64,000 nt of DNA from the NCBI RefSeq assembly GCF_000828575.1, contig NZ_AP011952.1:999501-1063500 (forward strand), given 5' to 3'. The first letter of the stretch is position 1. Each line of letters opens with the position of its first letter. A program made the position numbers and the translations under genes. Below the pieces are notes generated by a model. The model was not told where the DNA came from and did not search any database. It saw nothing but the letters and a program-made list of their open reading frames with translations. The stretch comes from Methanothermobacter sp. CaT2. GTDB lineage: Archaea; Methanobacteriota; Methanobacteria; Methanobacteriales; Methanothermobacteraceae. This document shows positions 20,201 to 28,645 of the stretch, piece by piece.

Positions 20201-23200
20201 CTAATGAATCATATGTTAAATTTACGATGTTGGGGAATGTTGAATTTGATCGGATATTATCATTTAGCACTACACTGAATTCGAAGATAACCGTTTGATT
20301 GGCATTTATTGTGCCGCCTCTGTATTCAACTGTACCGTTACTGTAGCTGTATGTGAAACCTGCTGGTGTTGTAACCGCATTTACTGTTGACAGGTTGAAT
20401 ACAGTTGAGTTAAGAACATCACTAACTGTTATGTTATATGCTGGTGATAGACCATTATTGGTAACATTGAAACGTACAGTAACTGTCTGTCTTCCCCTTG
20501 CAGGATTTGGTGTTACTGTCTTTGTGATGTTGAGCAGTGGCTGCAGTATACTGAAATCATAAGTGCTGGTTAGAGGGGAACCAGAATTTCCATACCAGTC
20601 AAGTTTTACATTATTTGTTCTTGATATTTTTGGGATGTGCGGATTTAAAGAACTGTTTTCAACTGTTAAATTAATATTGATCCTGAATGAATCTGTACTG
20701 TTATTGTTATCTGTGAATACTGTTGTTGTGCCATTGAACAGGAAGGTTATGTTATTACCATTTATGGTCACAGCTAAGGGGGGTAAGGTACCATTGAATC
20801 CAGCTGTGTCTACCTGGTACCCATCATATCTCAGACCAGGGGGTAATATTTCAGTTACCGTAAGGTTACTGATCTCACCCTCAGGAAGTTTTATGGTGAC
20901 CTCGAAGGTCCCCTGCTCACCGATGGTGAGGTTGCTGCCAGATGTCCCGGGTTCAGTGCTTGAAATCAGATCCTTCCTTACCTCTGGGGACGCTATGATT
21001 ACGGTCGCATTATCCTCATATAGTGACTGGTCAGAAACAAAATTTGGGCCTCCAGGTGTCGACGCGTAGTATGTGATTCTGGCCGTGTTGATAAGGGCCT
21101 CCCTTGGATTTGCATCGGCAGAGATCCTCGCCGTATATTTTATTATTATTGTGTCATTACCGCCTGGAGCGTTATCCCCGCCAGGAATCATGCCTATTAC
21201 TATTCCTGTCGTGAAAAGGTCGCCGGTATAGGCCACAGGGTTTCCATCAGCGTCCATTACACTAATAAGTACTGGATAAGTTAATTTGGGGGGCAGGTTG
21301 TCCCTCACCGTTACGTTATATGCGTTCCAGTGCCCTGTGTTCTCTATTATTATATTATATGTTATGATGTCCCCTGCATCTGCACCTGTAAGATCCCCCT
21401 TTGGATCTATGGTTCCTGACCCAGTGGTGCCGTTGACCCTCTTATCGAGTGTGAGTTCTGGCTCCTGGGTTAAAATCTGCTGTATCGCGGTATCTGAAAA
21501 TGATTCGCAGGGGCTGTTATAATAAACAACATACATCTGATTTGTTAAGTATAACTCATCTGCAAAGGGTTCGTCTGTAGCTGTTACGGTGAACAGGATA
21601 TGGACTATCCGTTCAGTCTGGTCCGTACTGTTAAATGACCCGTATTTAAATCGGATCATGTTGTTTGATGTGTCTACTTCTATATCAGGTAATCTGCCGA
21701 GGTAAGCTGATAAGGTATCATCGGATGCTATTCTCCATTCCCCTGCACCGGGCGGGGTGTCTCCCTGAGATATACTTGTAGTTACCTGATCAGCCCTGAA
21801 GAAGGGTACCGGGAGGAAATCAGATACTGTGAAGTTACAGAGGTTTGTTGTTGGTACACTTACCCTTAGTGAAAATGTTACATTATCCCCTGGCCTTACA
21901 GGATATGGCGGAGTTATACCCATGTCACCATTTATTGCGTAGATTTCCTTACGGATTGTTGGCAGGTTTATGGTGACACCTGCCCCGCTGCCATCAGCCA
22001 CCCTGTGATCATTGTGGGTTAGTTTGGCCTCAACATCCACACTGTTGGATGTGGAATCCCCTGATTTGAGGTTAGGATGGCCTGGCGGATAATTTGAGGG
22101 GTCCTCATATGCTATGTCAATTACCGTCCTGAATGTTATTGAACCTGTTGTGGCGCCCCGGTTACTGCTCCTGTTGGTATATAGTCCGCCTGTAAGGTTA
22201 CCGGACAATCCAGAGTTTACCAGCTGATCTGAAACCCTGAATACTATTATCCACTTTCCTGTGGCATTATCGTGATACACATGATAATTCTCCGGGTCAA
22301 ATGGTATGTTCAGGGTGTTACCTGCTTCTGTTATGACAAGTATCGGTGTGAAGCCTTCGAGGAAGGACTGTCCGTCTCCAACGGTATCGTTTATTATTAT
22401 GTCCTTTATCTGGAAGTAATCTGATAACTGGAAGTTAATAATGTACTGGAGAATATCTGATGGACGTATATAACCCCCGTTTAGGTCGGTTACTGATTTC
22501 TGTATTGCAAGTGATTTGAGGTAAACCGTATAATTAGATGCTGATGATACATCCGTACCGTTATAGGATCCTTTTCCCTGTACATTATTGGTGGCGTTCA
22601 CATGAGAGCCCGTATTGGGATCAAGGACACTTAATGTGTTATTATCGAATTCTGGAGCATATACCCGGTACTTTATTGTTCTATCAGTGCCCAGTGCACC
22701 GGTTACTGAAGTGAAAGCTATTGTAATGTTTCCTCCGGGTATTGCAGTGGATGGCAGGTTGATGTTCTGACCACCCGCATTATCGATCAGCGCCATGAAC
22801 TGCAGATTAGCCGGCAGGTAATCTGTTATTGTCAGGTTCTGCAGTGTGGCGCCATCTGCCACATCAACATCTATTACAAAGTCAAAGGGATAATTAGGAC
22901 CGGTGGCTGTCTCATCCTCATGAAGTATGGCCCTTTTATTCACTTTAAGGACGGTGGGTTTTATGCTCGCCTGCTGAGTCTCACCGTATACAGGGGGATC
23001 AGTTGATGGGTCGTCGAGGGGGTTATTGCCGAACCTGAATATGGGTCTCGCCGTTATATTTAATGGGGTGCCGAGGCTTGCATTCAGCGCCATTTTCATG
23101 TTTGCTGTTATGGTTGCTGGTGGCTGGTCAGGGGCAAAGCTTCCGAAGGGGTACTCGATGATTATCAGGCGATAGCCTGGGTTTCCTGTGGTGGTGTTTC

Positions 23201-23768
23201 TTGTGAGGGGGTTTAAAAGTTCTCCTGAGGAGGGGAATATTCCTGCATCAACCACATTCACAGGGAAGCCCATGTAATTTGCATTGACGAAGCTTATCTC
23301 GGGGGGTAATATGAGCTCAACTATCGGTCCAAATCCGGGTGTTGTGGCATTGTTATCAAAGGTAAGGCTTACCTGAAAGTTCTCATTTATGAATGCCTCT
23401 AAGGGCGCTGTTATGGTCACAGCTGGCTGGCCAAGGGTAAAATTCATGTTAATTGTATCTTTACCGGTTTTTATGGATTTAAAAGATTCAAGGTGTCCCG
23501 GGAACTTTACAACCACGCTTAAATTCAGATCTTCAGGCACATGAAGAACATAATTACCATCTGCATCTGTTAGATTGGATGCTGAAAAGTTAGAATTATA
23601 TGCTGTTACATTGGCTCCTGAAATGGTGCCATTACCTTTACAGTCAAAAACTGTTCCATAAATCCTAGTTACTTCTGAAGAATTATCATACGCTACATTT
23701 GCCCCTATAAGGGAGAAGAAAACCGACAAAAGTATAATGTTAGTCAGTATCCTTGTGCTTTTATCCAT
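14280..23768 (-). CDS. Giant DUF11-repeat surface protein (adhesin-like), 3162 residues
   Basis: The product starts with a signal peptide (hydrophobic IILLSVFFSLIGANVAY). A carboxypeptidase-regulatory-like fold follows at about residues 35-110 (IYGTVFDCKGNGT to NMNFTLG). The rest is a long series of DUF11-type Ig-like domains of 110-150 residues, recognisable by KTVN, TVRNLGPDNA and DQLPSGLE motifs. A Pro-Gly-Ser stalk and a final membrane helix (LALLVLGILLVAAGYF) with a basic end anchor it. N-glycosylation sequons (N-x-S/T) are abundant. This architecture suits a cell-surface adhesin or wall component outside the pseudomurein. Start ATG has GGGAGG upstream. Six C-proximal domains are nearly or fully identical. 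Binding partner unknown. Confidence 0.88.
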   Translation of the reverse strand: MDKSTRILTNIILLSVFFSLIGANVAYDNSSEVTRIYGTVFDCKGNGTISGANVTAYNSNFSASNLTDADGNYVLHVPEDLNLSVVVKFPGHLESFKSIKTGKDTINMNFTLGQPAVTITAPLEAFINENFQVSLTFDNNATTPGFGPIVELILPPEISFVNANYMGFPVNVVDAGIFPSSGELLNPLTRNTTTGNPGYRLIIIEYPFGSFAPDQPPATITANMKMALNASLGTPLNITARPIFRFGNNPLDDPSTDPPVYGETQQASIKPTVLKVNKRAILHEDETATGPNYPFDFVIDVDVADGATLQNLTITDYLPANLQFMALIDNAGGQNINLPSTAIPGGNITIAFTSVTGALGTDRTIKYRVYAPEFDNNTLSVLDPNTGSHVNATNNVQGKGSYNGTDVSSASNYTVYLKSLAIQKSVTDLNGGYIRPSDILQYIINFQLSDYFQIKDIIINDTVGDGQSFLEGFTPILVITEAGNTLNIPFDPENYHVYHDNATGKWIIVFRVSDQLVNSGLSGNLTGGLYTNRSSNRGATTGSITFRTVIDIAYEDPSNYPPGHPNLKSGDSTSNSVDVEAKLTHNDHRVADGSGAGVTINLPTIRKEIYAINGDMGITPPYPVRPGDNVTFSLRVSVPTTNLCNFTVSDFLPVPFFRADQVTTSISQGDTPPGAGEWRIASDDTLSAYLGRLPDIEVDTSNNMIRFKYGSFNSTDQTERIVHILFTVTATDEPFADELYLTNQMYVVYYNSPCESFSDTAIQQILTQEPELTLDKRVNGTTGSGTIDPKGDLTGADAGDIITYNIIIENTGHWNAYNVTVRDNLPPKLTYPVLISVMDADGNPVAYTGDLFTTGIVIGMIPGGDNAPGGNDTIIIKYTARISADANPREALINTARITYYASTPGGPNFVSDQSLYEDNATVIIASPEVRKDLISSTEPGTSGSNLTIGEQGTFEVTIKLPEGEISNLTVTEILPPGLRYDGYQVDTAGFNGTLPPLAVTINGNNITFLFNGTTTVFTDNNNSTDSFRININLTVENSSLNPHIPKISRTNNVKLDWYGNSGSPLTSTYDFSILQPLLNITKTVTPNPARGRQTVTVRFNVTNNGLSPAYNITVSDVLNSTVFNLSTVNAVTTPAGFTYSYSNGTVEYRGGTINANQTVIFEFSVVLNDNIRSNSTFPNIVNLTYDSLDPSTTPDADKRVYNTYATTTLRTVAPAISKTVNATSEPDSTGNNVIIGEVVTYRIDITIPAGVTADVTVRDPIDARYIEYITGRSLISRSSGNITSDVFTFTQAGLGNFESITETGTNPLLFYLGNITNNNPTGSNETIRLLIQVVVKNNGNNTAGRTISNTAYLDYRNDAGTNLNTSSTAPGLTVRLPSLYVNKTSNQTVVDGGGSVKFTLTIGNTAGSNVAPLYDLNVTDLLDPWFTNIRDITVTKSNPSINVTYNLTGNNLTAYIDRLLQGQSVNITLTADLREDTIFGSNIPNTLEVRATSLPGPQGTNDTTPGYPGTVTGERTGEGGINNLRATSTITINSTPPSINKLFLDNSSLKESPIGNTLTHKMVIWIPKGRTGNLTVMDMIPTGLEASNFTYLIDPSVQAQYPDPTPVRAGNTWTINFGEVNATVAGTITIYYNITVLNITQNINNVILVNNATVTYYNGTETITSPSSSSSVKIVEPKLDIQKTGTANLNLGETCTWIIRIGHNATSTSNAYDITVEDIIPSGMSYAETVSIPPGWSLVIQPDRVIYRGSAINLGDNATIIFTTIVANDTSLAGRNLTNRVNISYTSLPGEIAGERIYTGTAVANTHILGTDLEIRKNATRQSPNYGETITYTVLVRNNGPDSAVNVVVEDKLPAGVEYLSHTTSRGIYDQNAGLWSIGSLNPYEMVTLNITVRINATGTIINYANVTSNTADTNTTNNNNSFALEIPKASDLAVIKTVDRSSPYNGETITYTVLVRNNGPDSAVNVVVEDRLPHGLLLQSVTASRGTYNSTSGVWSVGALSYLENATLTIVARVVSDGLITNAANATSENYDPALENNNATIYINSIPSADLRVLKTVNNSTPLFGDSVTFTITVENLGPSNATGVTVSDALSPGLIYITHNASRGTYNSTSGVWSVGALSYLENATLTIVARVNQTGTLFNLANVNGMQHDPQPDNNNAIITLNSLPSTDLAITKVADKNRLYNGEYLNFTITVINNGPNTATSVKVFDIIPAGFSIISTTSTQGTYNESNGTWYIGALGVGESATLRISVKAINAGSFINTADVSGAETDTDMSNNRDSASILVDPAADLGIVKVVNQTTVDYLDTVKFTLTVRNLGPDNATGVNVTDQLPSGLELLGYSASQGTYDNGVWSVGDLASGAIATLDIIARVTGSNVTIVNVANVTGGQYDQDSANNVANVTINVPAAADLAINKTVNQTTVDYLDTVKFTLTVRNLGPDNATGVNVTDQLPSGLELLGYSASQGTYDNGVWSVGDLASGAIATLDIIARVTGSNVTIVNVANVTGGQYDQDSANNVANVTINVPAAADLAINKTVNQTTVDYLDTVKFTLTVRNLGPDNATGVNVTDQLPSGLELLGYSASQGTYDNGVWSVGDLASGAIATLDIIARVTGSNVTIVNVANVTGGQYDQDSANNVANVTINVPAAADLAINKTVNQTTVDYLDTVKFTLTVRNLGPDNATGVNVTDQLPSGLELLGYSASQGTYDNGVWSVGDLASGAIATLDIIARVTGSNVTIVNVANVTGGQYDQDSANNVANVTINVPAAADLAINKTVNQTTVDYLDTVKFTLTVRNLGPDNATGVNVTDQLPSGLELLGYSASQGTYDNGVWSVGDLASGAIATLDIIARVTGSNVTIVNVANVTGGQYDQDSANNVANVTINVPAAADLAINKTVNQTTVDYLDTVKFTLTVRNLGPDNATGVNVTDQLPSGLELLGYSASQGTYDNGVWSVGDLASGAIATLDIIARVTGSNVTIVNVANVSSSTHDQDSSNNVANVTLKVNPRAELNITKKAYRRAVRVGQNVKFTLTVINSGPDTALNTTVVDRLPDSMRYVSSSATVGSYNPVTGVWMIGDLPAGSTAVLEIVAQMIRRGTFINVATVSSGSSSTGNNTTEVEIEVTEPSPGPGPSPGKVPMKPTGAPLALLVLGILLVAAGYFKRNG
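14823..16871 (-). repeat. Tandem 357-bp perfect coding repeats (119 residues per unit)
   Basis: Five and three-quarter units of exactly 357 bases lie head to tail within the giant surface gene. The anchor ACATTTATTGTCACATTAGC recurs at 15121, 15478, 15835, 16192 and 16549. I found no base difference between units on reading. Each unit encodes one DUF11 domain. The flanking half-units diverge abruptly, for example GTCTGATTAAC then ACCTTC rather than TGTCTTG. Confidence 0.95.
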
Positions 23769-23809
23769 TGATTCCCTCCCAAACGTGTATTGTAATATGT
23801 CTTTGTGGG

Positions 23810-23826
23810 TCCCAATAGATAAATAT
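23810..23826 (-). promoter_or_regulatory. TATA-like box for the giant surface protein gene
   Basis: On the minus strand, CAATATTTATCTATTGG lies about 50 bases upstream of the start codon, the right distance for a box A giving a leader of roughly 25-30 bases. Confidence 0.5.
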
Positions 23827-24016
23827 TGCGTTAAGTAGTCCAGCCATGCTGTGGTGGGGCCCAGGAGCTTTATTAAGACCTTAAGAGTTCAGGGTTCCAT
23901 GGCGGCTGGAGAGATGGTTACTGTAATCCATGAAAAAGAACATGATTAATAATGAAAAAATTTATATTGTATAAATAATATACTCTCCAACTCAATATGA
24001 AGTGTGGTGAAAGCAT

Positions 24017-24196
24017 ATGTGTGAATCAAGCCTCTACTCAGAAGGTGGAGACCTCCTCATGGAGGACGTTATATTCATTGAGGTCCTTGAAGATGGGATC
24101 AGGGCAACTGACATACTGGACTCTGTAAAGGAGTTCCAGGGAAAAATAACAAGGATAGACCTTGACAAACACAGAATCTATATTGAAACAGATTAG
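24017..24196 (+). CDS. CooT-family small nickel-binding protein
   Basis: This 59-residue protein begins MCESSLYSEGGDLLMEDV and ends with IDLDKHRIYIETD. The Met-Cys start, about 60-residue length and small-beta-barrel pattern match the CooT family, formerly called predicted RNA-binding proteins. In bacterial CooT the second residue, Cys2, is a nickel ligand. The start has GTGGTGA eleven bases upstream and a TATA-like AATTTATATT at about 23959-23968. It is convergent with mrtA, the nickel-F430 enzyme subunit, 76 bases away. Family assignment is from pattern recognition; a role in nickel handling is inferred. Confidence 0.68.
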   Translation: MCESSLYSEGGDLLMEDVIFIEVLEDGIRATDILDSVKEFQGKITRIDLDKHRIYIETD

Positions 24197-24246
24197 TGTA
24201 TTGGAACTGAAAAACAATAACGGGAATCTAATTTTATTCCTTTTTT

Positions 24247-24284
24247 GAAAAAAGAAAAATTTTCTGCTGGAATTATTTTCCAGC
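24247..24284 (-). terminator. mrt operon terminator with the mrtA stop codon in the loop
   Basis: On the minus strand GCTGGAA-AATAA-TTCCAGC forms a perfect 7-bp stem whose five-base loop contains the TAA stop codon of mrtA. TTTTTCTTTTTT follows shortly after. Confidence 0.7.
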
Positions 24285-25934
24285 TGGTATGATGAGGTCC
24301 CTTTCTCCCTCTGGCATGAACTCCCTGAGGGCACCTGCTGCAATTGACTTCCTTGGTGATGTGAAGTCAAAGGAAAGGTCCTTATCTGCAAATGCAACCT
24401 TTATGAGTGGGTTTGTGCAGAAGGCGTCTCCCCTTGCAGCGTGTGGTGCCTGGGCTATACCGGCGTACTCTGGCTGGTGACCCACGTTCATGGCGTAGTT
24501 TGGATAGTTAGGTCCGCGGAGTTCGTGTATGAGACCCTCGTCGCTCCTGATTGAGAGGGAGTTGGATGCACCGCACTGGTCCTGCAGGTCGTATCCGTAG
24601 AATCCAAGCCTGCTGTGGGCCTCCTTGTGGAGTATCTGGCTGAGGTACCATCCGTTGATACCTGCATTTGAGTTTCCTGTTGCGAAGGCTGTGGAACATC
24701 CTGCTGCTGCAGCTGCAACAGCTGCCCTCTGTGATCCTCCGAAGTGGTCCTCCAGGAGGGTGGGGTATTCCTCATACTGTTCAAGTGAGTACAGTGTGAC
24801 CTCTGTGGATATGTCGCGCACAACATCCATTGTAGGTTTTGTTCCGCAGATTCCGTACTTGTCATCAACGTACTCCATACCGTAGTATACGAAGTCGTCG
24901 AGGATGTCGTCGGTGTAGGATGCTGTTGCGTACTGGGTGAAACCCACACCACCTGACATGTATGAGCCGAGCCAGACCTGGTCGTAGAGTGCTGCTGCAC
25001 CTGCGATGACCTCAAGTGATATCTTCGCAGGGTCATCTGAAACCCTTGAAGCCTGGACTATGTCTGCGAATGTTCCGAAGGCAACTCCACCGGGCTCGTT
25101 TGGTCCCCTTGCCCTCCTTGCAGGCATTATTGTACCCATCTCTATAACGTCGGCGTGTTTTGCAGCGTATGAGAAGTCAGCGATTGCTGCTTCACCCGCA
25201 CAGAGCTTGTATGCTGATATGAAGCTCATACCGATCTGCATTGCAGACCATCGTGATACTGTACCACCGTCACAGGTCCTCACGACTATTGTTGGAACCC
25301 TGTTGACCTGGTATGTCCTGTTGCCGATGTAGCTCTTGAGCTGTTCGGCCTGTTCCTCAGGGAACTCCTTGTTTATGTCTATGAGTATCCTCTTGTCCAG
25401 TTCATCTGCCAGGTTGTCGTCACCTGTGAAGATCTTGGCGTAACAGTCCTCAACGAGTCCAGGGTGTACCTCAACCATGTGCTCCTGTACGACGGCACCG
25501 CCGGGGAGGGCGTGGTTGATTGCCTCCATGTACTCGTTTATTGTCTCAGGGGTCACCTCAACACCGAGCCTCTTCTCAAGGACAGCGTGTGCTGTGTCCA
25601 TACCCACGATGACTGTCCTCTTTATGTCGTCCACCATCTGCTGGATGGCTGCGTTGTTGACGAAGTGGAGGTCGTCACCCTCAACGTAGGCGTCTGTGCC
25701 TGATACGCGGTAGGCCATGAGTTTCCTCTGACCCAGGGGCACACCGATGTCAGGGTTGTAGAATGGTATTCCTCCCCTCTTCTCAGCTGCCTTCTTGGCG
25801 TACTCTGTGAATTCCTTTTTACGTGCGGACTGTTCCCATCCGCCGAAGCAGTAGAAGTTTGTGTATTTTTCGTCGGGGTCTTCCCCCTCAAACTTCTTCT
25901 TTAAAGCTGTAAGGAATAGTTTCTTTTCATCCAT
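24273..25934 (-). CDS. mrtA: Methyl-coenzyme M reductase II, alpha subunit
   Basis: MrtA is the catalytic subunit of MCR isoenzyme II, which reduces methyl-CoM with coenzyme B to methane using nickel cofactor F430. The 553-residue product retains the residues that are modified in [15 protein letters not shown] (methyl-Arg site), GGSQRAAV (methyl-Gln site), and [14 protein letters not shown] (thioglycine, didehydro-Asp and S-methyl-Cys sites). The nickel-coordinating glutamine region [12 protein letters not shown] is near residue 60. It is the last gene of mrtBDGA and overlaps the mrtG stop by one base. MCR II is typically used when H2 is plentiful. Confidence 0.97.
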   Translation of the reverse strand: MDEKKLFLTALKKKFEGEDPDEKYTNFYCFGGWEQSARKKEFTEYAKKAAEKRGGIPFYNPDIGVPLGQRKLMAYRVSGTDAYVEGDDLHFVNNAAIQQMVDDIKRTVIVGMDTAHAVLEKRLGVEVTPETINEYMEAINHALPGGAVVQEHMVEVHPGLVEDCYAKIFTGDDNLADELDKRILIDINKEFPEEQAEQLKSYIGNRTYQVNRVPTIVVRTCDGGTVSRWSAMQIGMSFISAYKLCAGEAAIADFSYAAKHADVIEMGTIMPARRARGPNEPGGVAFGTFADIVQASRVSDDPAKISLEVIAGAAALYDQVWLGSYMSGGVGFTQYATASYTDDILDDFVYYGMEYVDDKYGICGTKPTMDVVRDISTEVTLYSLEQYEEYPTLLEDHFGGSQRAAVAAAAAGCSTAFATGNSNAGINGWYLSQILHKEAHSRLGFYGYDLQDQCGASNSLSIRSDEGLIHELRGPNYPNYAMNVGHQPEYAGIAQAPHAARGDAFCTNPLIKVAFADKDLSFDFTSPRKSIAAGALREFMPEGERDLIIPAGK

Positions 25935-26731
25935 TAATCATCACCTAGCCTTTTTCTTAGGTCATCCTTGAATACGTCCATACCGAAACCGCCCATGGTA
26001 CGGCCGGTGTGTATGTTTTCAACAACTTCAATTGCCTCTTTATCATCCCTCATGGCGATGTTGTCCTTCCTGTAGATTGTGGTGATCTTCTTGAGTTCAT
26101 CTTCGCCGAGGGGCTGACCCATGTCCACAGGTTCATCGAGGGGCCTTCCGACCTGGTCCTTAACGTATACCACGTGCCCCTTCTCTTCATCGAAGACGTA
26201 CCTCTGGAGGGCGTCGAACATGAGACCATTTTCATCGAGTCGGAGGGAGTGTCCGTGGACTGTTGCACCCCTTATACCTGTTGTTGCAGGGTCGAAGAGT
26301 TCTGTTTCCACGAGTTCCTTGGATACACCCTCAAGGTCGAGTTCCCTCATCTCGATGACCTGTCTTCCTGATAGTGTACCTGTGTCGACACCACGGTATC
26401 TCCACATGTAGGTCCTTGCCCTGTCGTAGGGCTGGGCCGGGGCGTTGTACATGGAGTCTGCGAACTGGATGTACCTTACCCTGACACCTTCCTTTGCACC
26501 CTGTATGGGTTCAACCATGTCCCTTACTATATCCTCTTCGAAGTCCATCTCATCGAGTGGTGGGTGCACGGATTTGTAGCTCTCACCAGGGTTCCTGTGC
26601 CCCAGGACCTTGACCAGGTCCTCATCTGATACTTCCCTTAATTTACGGAATTCGTAATCAGGGTCCATGTGTTTTCTTCTGTTTTCAGCTATCTGGGTTT
26701 CTCCAGGAGTGTACTGGGCTTTGTAAGACAT
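25934..26731 (-). CDS. mrtG: Methyl-coenzyme M reductase II, gamma subunit
   Basis: The 265-residue gamma subunit completes the active-site funnel of the alpha2beta2gamma2 MCR II enzyme. Recognisable segments are [19 protein letters not shown] at the N-terminus, [21 protein letters not shown] near residue 42, and [19 protein letters not shown], which carries the conserved CoM-contact region near residue 155. It is about 16 residues longer than McrG in this window, mainly at the C-terminus. It lies between mrtD and mrtA in the minus-strand operon with close spacing. Confidence 0.96.
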   Translation of the reverse strand: MSYKAQYTPGETQIAENRRKHMDPDYEFRKLREVSDEDLVKVLGHRNPGESYKSVHPPLDEMDFEEDIVRDMVEPIQGAKEGVRVRYIQFADSMYNAPAQPYDRARTYMWRYRGVDTGTLSGRQVIEMRELDLEGVSKELVETELFDPATTGIRGATVHGHSLRLDENGLMFDALQRYVFDEEKGHVVYVKDQVGRPLDEPVDMGQPLGEDELKKITTIYRKDNIAMRDDKEAIEVVENIHTGRTMGGFGMDVFKDDLRKRLGDD

Positions 26732-26746
26732 TTCATAACCTCACAA

Positions 26747-27235
26747 TCATTTTATGTTAATAACGGTGTCCTTCATCCTTGAACTGGGATCCACCATGCC
26801 GATTACCCTTGGATCGATCTTTTCCTCAAATTTAAGTCCGTATTTAAGGTAATCGGAGATGGTTATGTCCTTCTTTGTGAAGGCACCTATGAATACCTTA
26901 TAGGAGCAGGGGAGCACTTCATCCAGGATTTCCTCGATTGTTTCCATCTTCTCCTCCAGGGCCTCCGGGAGTATGCCCACAATGATCTCTCCGACCTTCA
27001 CCCGGAGTTCAACCTCCTCTCCGCGGACTTTTATCTTCCGCCGGTCGCTGTGGTTAACCTCTGTTCCCCTTGCGGGGCCATAGTATACCCTGTCAGGTAT
27101 GGATGGTCCATGGACCAGCACCCTTACTATGCCCTCAAGTTCATAGATTCTGTTAAGAAGAGTCTCAACGGTCTCTGGTTTCAGCAGCCGCTGGGGGAAG
27201 ATCTTAACATCGATGAATCCTGTTTCTGGCATCAT
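26747..27235 (-). CDS. mrtD: Methyl-coenzyme M reductase II operon protein D
   Basis: McrD-family protein of 162 residues, beginning MMPETGFIDVKIFPQRLLKP. It shares with McrD the pattern VKIFPQRLL, VHGPSIPD and DYLKYG. McrD is not part of the mature enzyme but associates with MCR and is thought to assist assembly or cofactor insertion. It sits 16 bases upstream of mrtG and just after mrtB. No mcrC homologue is present in this operon, unlike mcrBDCGA at 55-60 kb. Confidence 0.92.
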   Translation of the reverse strand: MMPETGFIDVKIFPQRLLKPETVETLLNRIYELEGIVRVLVHGPSIPDRVYYGPARGTEVNHSDRRKIKVRGEEVELRVKVGEIIVGILPEALEEKMETIEEILDEVLPCSYKVFIGAFTKKDITISDYLKYGLKFEEKIDPRVIGMVDPSSRMKDTVINIK

Positions 27236-27251
27236 GACTCCCCATTTTAAC

Positions 27252-28583
27252 CTATAACTGGTCCTTTATCTCTGCAGCACCTTTTGCAACGTTAACTATT
27301 GGTTCTCTGAAGTAGTCTATTTCGCTGTAAACAGATCCTATGAGTCCTGATGTCTTCTCCACTGAGAACATCTGTGTCCCTGCGTCAAGGCACATTGCTG
27401 CGGCCACACATGGTAGAGCAAATCCTTTACTGTGCCTTGTAACGACGTGGTTTCCGTGGAATATACCTGGTCCACCTCCACCATAGATGGAGTGGCTGAA
27501 GAATGAGAATCCTACTGCGGTACCCATTGCCCTTCCGAAGTCCACACCTGGAAGTCCTGTCTCGTATTCGAGTATGTCGTTGTAGTAGAGTACTGTTGAT
27601 GCAACACCCTGGGCTGCCCTTGCTGCTCCAACATTGACTATTGTTGCTGCAAGGAGACCTGTTGCTGCGTATGCGTTCCATAGAGCCCAGTCGGCTGGTT
27701 CGTACATCTTGTAGCCTGATTTCATTTCACTGGCCACTTTGATGACCTTGTCCTCTATGGCCCTTTCAACGAGGGATGCTATGACTGTACCCACTGTTCC
27801 CTTACCGTTCTCCTTAACAAGGTCAAATAGGAGGTTGTTTGCGTTGAGTCCCTGGTATGCAAGTCCAAGGAGGTGCATCCTTTCGAATGCTCCGACTGCG
27901 TCACCTGTTTCGAACATTGCTGTCTGTTCGAGTATGGATGATAGTGCTGATGCGTTGAGTGTGTTCTTCCTTGTGATGGCCACGACGTGGTTTGCCATTA
28001 TGTTCCTTAGACCGTATCCGAGACCCTCCAGGAGTACTGGTGGTCCCAGGAGTGTTGAGAGGTTGGCTCCTGTGAAGTCAACTGTCTGTGGGTATCTTCC
28101 CATGACAGCGGTTTTGACTGCGTTTGCATCGAACATGTCCACGTCGAATTCGTCTATTATTGCCTGTACAACTGCAGCTCCTGTGACCAGGGCTGAGACG
28201 GTGTAGTCTGCAGCCACACCCATCCTTGTTGTTGGGACCTGTACGAGGATCTGCTGGCCGTTGTTTATGAGGCGGATGTTTGTGTCGTCGTCTTCAGAGG
28301 TCTGAACAAGTTTTTTAACCTTTTCAGCTATTGCCTCTGCGTTTTCAACTATTGGCAGTTCAACTTCCCTTCCAGGGATGAAGTTGGACTTTCCGCCGAG
28401 GGCTGCCTTCTTGAGGCTTCCCTCTATCCCTGCCAGGTTCACTGCAACTGACCTTTTCACGTCGCTTACCAGGTTTGCTATTGTCGGGTTTTTAAGGGGG
28501 CTTACTGCTTCAAGAGGAACGTCTTCCTCCAGGAGCTTACCATCTGCCCCGTAGAGATCTATTCTGTCTTCATACATTGGCAT
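27252..28583 (-). CDS. mrtB: Methyl-coenzyme M reductase II, beta subunit
   Basis: The 443-residue beta subunit of MCR II, the same length as McrB in this window. The coenzyme-contact region reads [31 protein letters not shown] and is nearly identical in McrB (residues about 360-392). I start at the ATG at 28583 because GAGGTG lies eight bases upstream; a GTG at 28592 would add three residues. It is the first gene of mrtBDGA, and the AT-rich DNA upstream holds two TTATTAATAA palindromes. Confidence 0.96.
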   Translation of the reverse strand: MPMYEDRIDLYGADGKLLEEDVPLEAVSPLKNPTIANLVSDVKRSVAVNLAGIEGSLKKAALGGKSNFIPGREVELPIVENAEAIAEKVKKLVQTSEDDDTNIRLINNGQQILVQVPTTRMGVAADYTVSALVTGAAVVQAIIDEFDVDMFDANAVKTAVMGRYPQTVDFTGANLSTLLGPPVLLEGLGYGLRNIMANHVVAITRKNTLNASALSSILEQTAMFETGDAVGAFERMHLLGLAYQGLNANNLLFDLVKENGKGTVGTVIASLVERAIEDKVIKVASEMKSGYKMYEPADWALWNAYAATGLLAATIVNVGAARAAQGVASTVLYYNDILEYETGLPGVDFGRAMGTAVGFSFFSHSIYGGGGPGIFHGNHVVTRHSKGFALPCVAAAMCLDAGTQMFSVEKTSGLIGSVYSEIDYFREPIVNVAKGAAEIKDQL

Positions 28584-28610
28584 GGTATTCACACCTCTTG
28601 TTTTATTTAT

Positions 28611-28645
28611 TTATTAATAAAATTTATTATTTTATTAATAAAATT
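28611..28645 (-). promoter_or_regulatory. mrt promoter region with two TTATTAATAA palindromes
   Basis: The 14-base sequence TTATTAATAAAATT occurs twice, at 28611 and 28632, exactly 21 bases apart. Its core TTATTAATAA is a perfect palindrome. The block lies 28-62 bases upstream of mrtB and must include or abut the TATA box. Confidence 0.55.
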
